From Bacilli bacterium (GTDB lineage: Bacteria; Bacillota_I; Bacilli_A; RF39; UBA660): DNA of 11,594 nucleotides. Positions 7,201-11,594 of this stretch are shown here, one piece after another (position 1 is the stretch's first letter; the number at the start of each line of letters is the position of its first letter). The notes beneath the pieces were generated by a model. The model searched no databases, had not been told where the DNA came from, and saw only the letters and a list, made by a program, of their open reading frames with translations. Position numbers and translations under genes: made by a program. Location of the stretch: NCBI GenBank assembly GCA_029004695.1, contig JAQVZB010000030.1, positions 1 through 11,594 on the forward strand, read 5' to 3'.

Positions 7201-9415
7201 TCTTTACACTCCTTAACTCCAACAAGTTTATTATAACATAGCCTAACAACAAAATACCCAAAATGTATACAGTAAAATAGTAAAAGAAATAATTTGCCGG
7301 GGCAGTTATAAATATTAATGGTATTTTAATTAGTGGGCACAATAGCAATATGCCAATCATATCTTTTTTAAAAATAAGCATATAAATAATAAAGATGATA
7401 ATAATTAATATTGAAGGTAAAAAATTCCAAATAATTTGCCCCAAAAATGACATTTCATAAGAATTAGTTGAAACCGTTCCTTTTAACAAATGAATGACAT
7501 TATTTCTAAAATTATAATTTATCGGCTTTGATAAACTATCATTATTAATCATATTAAGAATTTCTTTATCACTTGTTCGTTGATAATTTTCATATATACC
7601 CCAAGGGCTATTATTGATATATTCCTTATTCATTCCTGTACTTGCAAAAAATGTTTTAAGCCGAACTTTAAAGAATAACGTAGGATTATCCAAAACAAAA
7701 TTAATATAACTTTTTTTAAAATTTTTCATATTCGATTCATAATTATTTTGTAAAACATTGTGCTGAAAAGCTGGACATTCATTATATGCATTATATTGCT
7801 TTAAAACATCAATGTTTAAAACTTTATTTATATTATTGTAATCAATGTTATCTATTTTATAATCATTAATGAACATATTAGATAATGGATTAACATATAC
7901 TGTCAATTCATATAATGTTAAATTATTTTTATTCTTCAAATATAGTAATGGAAAGGCAAGTAAAATTATTACTAAAAAGCAACAAATAAATTGGTAAATT
8001 CTTTTTTCAACTATTAATTGTTTATACATTAAAAAAATCATTAATAAAGGAATAACAACCAAATAATATATGTTTTCACTTCGCCAAAAAGAAACCGTGA
8101 TTGTCAATAAAGAAATTGAAATAATTTCGTGAATACTTAGAAGCTTTTTCTCTCTGCAAATTATGAAAATTTTAAAAATAAGCAAAACCTCCAAATAAGC
8201 ACAAATACTAGATCGCAAAGGATAAAGATTATTTAATAAAATTGGGGGAAGTAAGAATAAGCAGAACAATATTATTATATATTTTTTTATTCTTAATCTA
8301 TAAAATATTTCATTAAAAATATATCCAGTGATTAAACTGATAATAGTAATTTGCGCTATTTCAATACCAACAAGAAATGGAATTAGTCTTAATGAAATCG
8401 CGTAAAATAAAACAGACAAATATGATTGCCAAGAACCATATATATAATTTTGAGCCAATAATAATATGCCTTTTTCATCCCAAATCCAATTGCCTGGCCA
8501 AATAAATATTAAAAATATATAATTAATTATAAACACTATTGATGACAAAATCAGCCAATTTTTATATTTATTATTTTTCTCCCTAAAAATTTTTATATAA
8601 GATTTTTCTACAAAACCGAATATAGCATAAATTGCAAATAATGTTAATATGTTAGTTAAAATATACGGTATCATTTGAGAAGCAGCAGTAATATGAAAAT
8701 TTAAATTCACAAATAAATATTTCAAGAGCAAAAATATATTTAAGGGAATAATTAAAGAATATATATTTTTATTTTTTTTAAAAAATAAAAATATACACAA
8801 GATTAATCCCCACAACAAAAACAAGATATAATGAATATTCGTTATTCTAAAGATTAATATTAATAAAAAACTTAATCCTACGAAAAACAAACCGCTATAT
8901 TTTGGATATTTTTCTAAAAAATATATGAATAACGATACATATATAAATAAACACACTAAGTATAAAATTGACTGTATACAAAAAGTATTACTATAATTAT
9001 CGTAAGAATATGAGATGGTATTGACATTTTCACTATAAAAATCGAATTCTTTTGAACTATTTTGTGTATTAATCCTTGCTTTCCCACCATAACTATATTT
9101 AGAAAAATTAATTGAAATTTTAGAATTTCTTGGTACCTCGATATGCAAAATGCCTGTATTATTACCAACAAAAAATAAAACATTGTCTTTTAAAATCCAA
9201 TCACTATTTTTTAGTGTTGATAAATCATACATTTCATTATTTATTGATATGTTATTTATCAAAACTTCAGTACCAAATGAATTAATATTTTTTTCTGCTA
9301 AAGCAACCACATCTATATATTTTCCATCATAAAATATAAAGTTTTTTACAGATAAAAAAATTAGTATAGTTGTTATTAAACTAAGTATTAATAATAATTT
9401 TTTTTCTTTCTTCAT
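7187..9415 (-). CDS. Large GT-C-like membrane glycosyltransferase with ectodomain
   Basis: A 742-residue polytopic membrane protein, most likely the transferase that moves a lipid-linked sugar onto a surface polymer outside the membrane. MKKEKK precedes a first helix at about 7-24. Residues about 28-145 form a hydrophilic, strand-rich domain predicted to face outward. Some ten or more hydrophobic helices follow between 147 and 493, then a second hydrophilic loop at about 515-650 and three final helices. The segment WPGNWIWDE (306-314, D313/E314) after a helix fits the acidic first-loop motif of GT-C enzymes; FWRSEN (443-448) and TAPANYFFYYF near the end recall Gram-positive GT-C-like families. 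I could not name a specific family. ATG 9415 is preferred because GAGGG lies five bases upstream; ATG 9427, which would overlap gtrA as ATGA, has none. Position between GtrA- and GtrB-like genes supports the role. A polymerase or ligase is the alternative. Confidence 0.8.
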   Translation of the reverse strand: MKKEKKLLLILSLITTILIFLSVKNFIFYDGKYIDVVALAEKNINSFGTEVLINNISINNEMYDLSTLKNSDWILKDNVLFFVGNNTGILHIEVPRNSKISINFSKYSYGGKARINTQNSSKEFDFYSENVNTISYSYDNYSNTFCIQSILYLVCLFIYVSLFIYFLEKYPKYSGLFFVGLSFLLILIFRITNIHYILFLLWGLILCIFLFFKKNKNIYSLIIPLNIFLLLKYLFVNLNFHITAASQMIPYILTNILTLFAIYAIFGFVEKSYIKIFREKNNKYKNWLILSSIVFIINYIFLIFIWPGNWIWDEKGILLLAQNYIYGSWQSYLSVLFYAISLRLIPFLVGIEIAQITIISLITGYIFNEIFYRLRIKKYIIILFCLFLLPPILLNNLYPLRSSICAYLEVLLIFKIFIICREKKLLSIHEIISISLLTITVSFWRSENIYYLVVIPLLMIFLMYKQLIVEKRIYQFICCFLVIILLAFPLLYLKNKNNLTLYELTVYVNPLSNMFINDYKIDNIDYNNINKVLNIDVLKQYNAYNECPAFQHNVLQNNYESNMKNFKKSYINFVLDNPTLFFKVRLKTFFASTGMNKEYINNSPWGIYENYQRTSDKEILNMINNDSLSKPINYNFRNNVIHLLKGTVSTNSYEMSFLGQIIWNFLPSILIIIIFIIYMLIFKKDMIGILLLCPLIKIPLIFITAPANYFFYYFTVYILGILLLGYVIINLLELRSVKNEKK

Positions 9416-9420
9416 ATAGT

Positions 9421-9425
9421 CCCTC
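9421..9425 (-). promoter_or_regulatory. Ribosome binding site deciding the GT-C gene start
   Basis: GAGGG on the minus strand, next to the gtrA stop, lies five bases before ATG 9415. The in-frame ATG at 9427 is preceded only by A/T-rich sequence, so the shorter product beginning MKKEKK is preferred. Confidence 0.5.
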
Positions 9426-9849
9426 ATATTTTTTCAGTAAGATATCTCATCATATAATAATTAATAGTCATAGTTATTGGTGTAATAATGATTTTAATAA
9501 TAATTTTTCCATAATTATTTATAAATAAATTATTAAAAGTTACAAACTTTAAAAAGTTGTACAAAAAATTTCCAAACCAAGAAATAGTCACAATTAAAAT
9601 AATTTGATAAATTAAATATATTATATACTTTAACTGTAAGCTTCTTTTAGATTCACTTTTATCAAATATTTTTTTTGTTGATATAATGAATACCCAAGTT
9701 ATTGCGGGAATAGAACTTATAATGTTAGAAATAAAAATATTTTGTTTTAATAAAGTTGATAGTGTTATAAAAATTGTAAAATCAATAAGCCAACCTATTC
9801 CAGATACAAAAATAAATTTTAAATATTTATTTACTAGTTTTTTTTTCAT
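9424..9849 (-). CDS. GtrA-family membrane protein (lipid-linked sugar flippase candidate)
   Basis: Small four-helix membrane protein of the GtrA family, proposed to help move undecaprenyl-phosphate sugars across the membrane for glycosylation outside. The 141-residue product from ATG 9849 has the usual length. Its first helix block, KFIFVSGIGWLIDFTIFITL (about 11-30), matches the conserved GtrA N-terminus. A second helix includes SSIPAITWVFIISTKKIF, and two more follow with a basic loop between. A TTG at 9864 would add five residues, but neither start has a strong ribosome site; GAGA nine bases before the ATG is the best candidate. The codons right after the ATG form an uninterrupted run of nine A residues. 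It is first in the run below the 9940-9968 promoter and directly precedes the GT-C-like gene. Family call is confident; flippase activity is family inference. Confidence 0.9.
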   Translation of the reverse strand: MKKKLVNKYLKFIFVSGIGWLIDFTIFITLSTLLKQNIFISNIISSIPAITWVFIISTKKIFDKSESKRSLQLKYIIYLIYQIILIVTISWFGNFLYNFLKFVTFNNLFINNYGKIIIKIIITPITMTINYYMMRYLTEKI

Positions 9850-9933
9850 CTCTAATAATCTCAATAAAATTTGTGATATAAATAAAAAGTACCACAGCTT
9901 TTTTTCTTTCTAATATTTATTCATATTAACCCA
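9850..9933 (-). other. Untranslated leader of the eight-gene run
   Basis: About 84 bases between the predicted transcription start and the GtrA-family gene. The minus strand can pair GTGGTA (9895-9890) with TATCAC (9878-9873), six pairs including one G-U, across an 11-base loop. AAAAAG and CTTTTT in the same region offer a competing AT-only pairing. No recognised riboswitch or convincing terminator is visible, and the only start codon before gtrA, in ATGAATAAATATTAG, opens a four-codon frame. Confidence 0.3.
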
Positions 9934-9939
9934 TCAAAT

Positions 9940-9968
9940 ATTATATTATATTTTGTAATTTGTTACAA
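9940..9968 (-). promoter_or_regulatory. Sigma-70/SigA-type promoter for the gtrA-to-wecB run
   Basis: On the minus strand TTGTAA (9968-9963) is followed after exactly 17 bases by a perfect TATAAT (9945-9940). It sits in the 147-base gap, the largest in the window, just after the GT4 gene and before the GtrA-family gene. A start site near 9933 is predicted. Matches occur by chance in AT-rich DNA, but the exact spacing, the consensus -10 and the location make this one credible. No strong terminator for the upstream GT4 gene precedes it, so read-through is also likely. Confidence 0.62.
9953..9968. repeat. Inverted repeat overlapping the -35 element
   Basis: TTGTAA-CAAA-TTACAA on the minus strand is a perfect inverted repeat with six-base arms and a four-base spacer. 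Its left arm is the -35 hexamer itself and its right arm lies in the promoter spacer. Such a placement suits binding by a dimeric repressor or other regulator, but the arms are mostly A/T, so chance is possible. Confidence 0.35.
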
Positions 9969-9996
9969 GTTTAAAAAAATATCAACACCAATTATA

Positions 9997-11157
9997 TTAT
10001 TTAATTATTTTTCGATATAATTTATAGATAAATGGCAACTTCATTCTTAAAAAGTCACCTAGATATCTCCTAAAAGATTTGCTTTTTTGTTCATACATAA
10101 TATAAGTATTAAATAAAAAGTTCGTTTTAGTATTTATAATCTTTGAATTTAACTTAATTTTAGCTAATTCGTCAATTGCGTGTTTAAATTCAAGAGATGA
10201 TTTATCCCAATCGATCCATGAATTAGCAGTTTTAATAGCATTTTCTTTTAATTCTGATAAAAATTTTTTATTATCAGATAATTGATTAATCGCTAATACT
10301 ACTTTATCATCATCATCTTTCTTGATTATGATTGAATTATATCCATCGATCAAATATTCATCATATCCAGTAACATCATAAGTTATTGCAGTGCCTCCAC
10401 AGTGGAACATTTCTAAAGGTGGACCAAACATTCCTTCAACATAACTTAATTTGACAAGTACATCGCAAGACCTATATATTTTCGCACATTCATTTATTGG
10501 AACTCTAGAAAAAACACGATCAACGCCTGGATATTTTTTTATATTTGAAGAAGTTAAAAGCCATATCTCATCTGCTTTACTTTTTTTTAATAATTCAACT
10601 GTTTTAGGGACATTTTTAAAGAAAACATCAATAGGTCCTTCTATTAAAACTCTCAATTTCTGTTCGTCTTTTTCATATTTATCCCCATCAACTTTGTAAA
10701 TATCTTTTCTAATACCATTTTTGATTAGTTTGACATTAAGAAAGTAGTTTTCTTCTAAATACTCTTTTATCCATGTAGCCTCAGTAATTATTGACAAAGG
10801 TAATTGATATGTAGCATCTGCTAACCATTTTAATCCGGCTTCGGTATCAGCATAAAATTTTGATTCAATTGACTGTACAAAATATATATATGCTTTTGCT
10901 TTTATTTTTGGTAATTCGTAGATAGTTCGCCACCAAGTTGCTATAATTACATCAAATTTTTCATTTTCTACATCACTATATTTTTTAAATGTCAATTTAT
11001 ATGCATCCTTGTGCCATGCAATTCTTTCTTTAGTCACTATTTCATCAGTAACTATAATAACCTCGTAATTACATTCTAAGCACTTTAAAGCATGCTGAAA
11101 TATAACATATGTCCCTCCCCCAATGTCTGGTGAGCCAAGCAAAAAAGCAATTTTCAT
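9997..11157 (-). CDS. GT4 glycosyltransferase (WsaF/rhamnosyltransferase-like)
   Basis: GT-B fold glycosyltransferase expected to extend a surface glycan in the cytoplasm from a nucleotide-sugar donor. The 386-residue length is normal. The N-terminal half starts with FLLGSPDIGGGTYVIF (5-20), the glycine-rich loop of GT4 enzymes, and has YFVQSIESKFY (92-102), which resembles WsaF-type rhamnosyltransferases. NGIRKDIY (147-154) marks the interdomain strand. The donor-binding E-x7-E motif is E241 to E249 in the segment at 238-250, followed by GGTAITYDVTGYDEYL (254-269). ATG 11157 has a strong AAAGGAGG site (11176-11169) at 11 bases spacing, which abuts the stop of the preceding gene, so it probably belongs to that upstream transcription unit. 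Family assignment is firm; the donor sugar is unproven. Confidence 0.92.
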   Translation of the reverse strand: MKIAFLLGSPDIGGGTYVIFQHALKCLECNYEVIIVTDEIVTKERIAWHKDAYKLTFKKYSDVENEKFDVIIATWWRTIYELPKIKAKAYIYFVQSIESKFYADTEAGLKWLADATYQLPLSIITEATWIKEYLEENYFLNVKLIKNGIRKDIYKVDGDKYEKDEQKLRVLIEGPIDVFFKNVPKTVELLKKSKADEIWLLTSSNIKKYPGVDRVFSRVPINECAKIYRSCDVLVKLSYVEGMFGPPLEMFHCGGTAITYDVTGYDEYLIDGYNSIIIKKDDDDKVVLAINQLSDNKKFLSELKENAIKTANSWIDWDKSSLEFKHAIDELAKIKLNSKIINTKTNFLFNTYIMYEQKSKSFRRYLGDFLRMKLPFIYKLYRKIIK

Positions 11158-11174
11158 ATAACTATTTTCCTCCT

Positions 11175-11594
11175 TTAAAAAAGATTCTCCTTTTTAAACT
11201 TATATCTTTTATAATTATACAATATAATCTTGCCTAATATCATATTATTATTATGTAATTTTAAATATTGCCACAAATCATCATTTTGAATAAATGACCT
11301 AAAATGTCTATAATATTTCATTTTTTGAAATAATGAAATATTACTTTTCTTATTAAAATATGAATAATTCATTATACCAAAGTTTTCGAAATGGTAAAAT
11401 TTATTAAATGTTTTTATTTCTTCTTTAGTCGGATTAAATATCATTTCAAAATATTTTTCGTTAGAGATTTTTTCAATTTTATTCTCATCAAAAAATTGAA
11501 ATTTTAATATTGTATTGATAGTTTGAAAATGTTTGAATATATTATCTTGAATATCTTTAATAATATTTTCAAATAACTCTTGTTCTTTTTTCTC
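11175..11594 (-). CDS. Unrecognised protein, C-terminal 139 residues (5' end beyond window)
   Basis: The frame ending in TAA at 11175 is open without interruption to the window edge. It includes codons upstream of the ATG at 11444, and I could translate it from base 11594, so this is the tail of a longer gene rather than an 89-residue protein. The first part is rich in Glu, Lys, Ile and Asn and could be helical. The second part is rich in aromatic residues (FNKFYHFENFGIMNYSYFN) and then basic, ending YKRYKFKKENLF. I see no membrane segment or catalytic motif and do not recognise the family. Only 17 bases separate it from the GT4 gene downstream, whose ribosome site touches its stop codon, so the two are very likely co-transcribed. 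A glycan-related enzyme is plausible by context only. Confidence 0.7.
   Translation of the reverse strand, partial: EKKEQELFENIIKDIQDNIFKHFQTINTILKFQFFDENKIEKISNEKYFEMIFNPTKEEIKTFNKFYHFENFGIMNYSYFNKKSNISLFQKMKYYRHFRSFIQNDDLWQYLKLHNNNMILGKIILYNYKRYKFKKENLF

Noticed and set aside
8956..9183. Second minus-strand frame of 75 codons inside the GT-C-like gene
   Set aside because: It overlaps the long, well-supported frame completely and lacks a ribosome site; its apparent hydrophobicity is due to the A/T-rich sequence.
9150..9332. Short plus-strand frame opposite the GT-C-like gene, and similar ones at 9686-9913 and 10451-10699
   Set aside because: They are antisense to well-supported genes, lack ribosome sites, and reflect the scarcity of antisense stops in these frames.
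9969..10000. Terminator after the GT4 gene (AATAT/ATATT stem followed by T7)
   Set aside because: The stem is five A-T pairs with an 11-base loop, which would not be stable; read-through into the next run seems as likely.
11175..11444. A complete 89-residue small protein starting at ATG 11444
   Set aside because: The same frame has no stop from 11445 to the window edge at 11594 and no ribosome site before 11444, so it is better read as the C-terminus of a longer gene.
1..11594. Mycoplasma-type genetic code (TGA = Trp), suggested by the very low GC
   Set aside because: Full-length proteins use TGG for conserved tryptophans, and TGA serves as the stop in the wecB, GT2 and GtrA-family genes.
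1..11594. CRISPR arrays, tRNA or rRNA genes, insertion sequences, integrase or attachment sites
   Set aside because: I found no regularly spaced repeats, cloverleaf-like segments, transposase-like frames or long terminal inverted repeats; nearly all bases are accounted for by glycan-related genes.

Overview
The window is very AT-rich, and every gene I can support lies on the minus strand, so transcription runs from high to low coordinates. The standard code fits: tryptophan is TGG, and TGA and TAA are both used as stops. Several starts have AGGAGG-like Shine-Dalgarno sites. Long AT-rich reading frames with purine-rich ribosome sites suggest a low-GC Gram-positive (Bacillota-type) bacterium. 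The sequence alone does not fix the genus, and other very AT-rich lineages such as Fusobacteriota cannot be excluded.

The region is a cell-surface polysaccharide (capsule, teichoic-acid-like or other glycopolymer) biosynthesis and decoration locus. In order of transcription it holds: the 3' end of an unrecognised gene (11594-11175); a GT4 glycosyltransferase (11157-9997); a 147-base intergenic region with a good sigma-70-type promoter; and then a tightly packed run of eight genes. These encode a GtrA-family membrane protein, a large GT-C-like polytopic protein with an extracytoplasmic domain, a DPM/GtrB-like GT2, an extended-SDR NAD-dependent epimerase/dehydratase, a sugar-1-phosphate-type nucleotidyltransferase, a fusion of a UPF0104/LPG-synthase-type membrane domain with an APH/choline-kinase-like kinase, a HAD phosphatase, and a UDP-GlcNAc 2-epimerase (WecB/MnaA). 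A weak terminator-like palindrome and a possible extended -10 promoter then precede a second GT4 enzyme, TuaH-like and cut by the left window edge.

The likely logic is as follows. The genes from 9849 to 6391 look like a three-component glycosylation system (GtrA flippase, GtrB-like polyprenyl-phosphate glycosyltransferase, GT-C transferase acting outside the membrane), of the kind known from phage Gtr loci and from Gram-positive YfhO/CsbB/GtcA-type systems. Directly downstream and translationally linked are a kinase, a nucleotidyltransferase, an SDR enzyme and a HAD phosphatase. Together they look like a dedicated route to an activated sugar or polyol, whose identity cannot be read from sequence. 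The most unusual protein is the 627-residue membrane-kinase fusion (4624-2741), which may couple substrate phosphorylation to the membrane. WecB supplies UDP-ManNAc and has visibly higher GC than its neighbours.

No tRNA, rRNA, CRISPR array, insertion sequence or integrase was seen. No gene-free stretch exceeds 147 bases.
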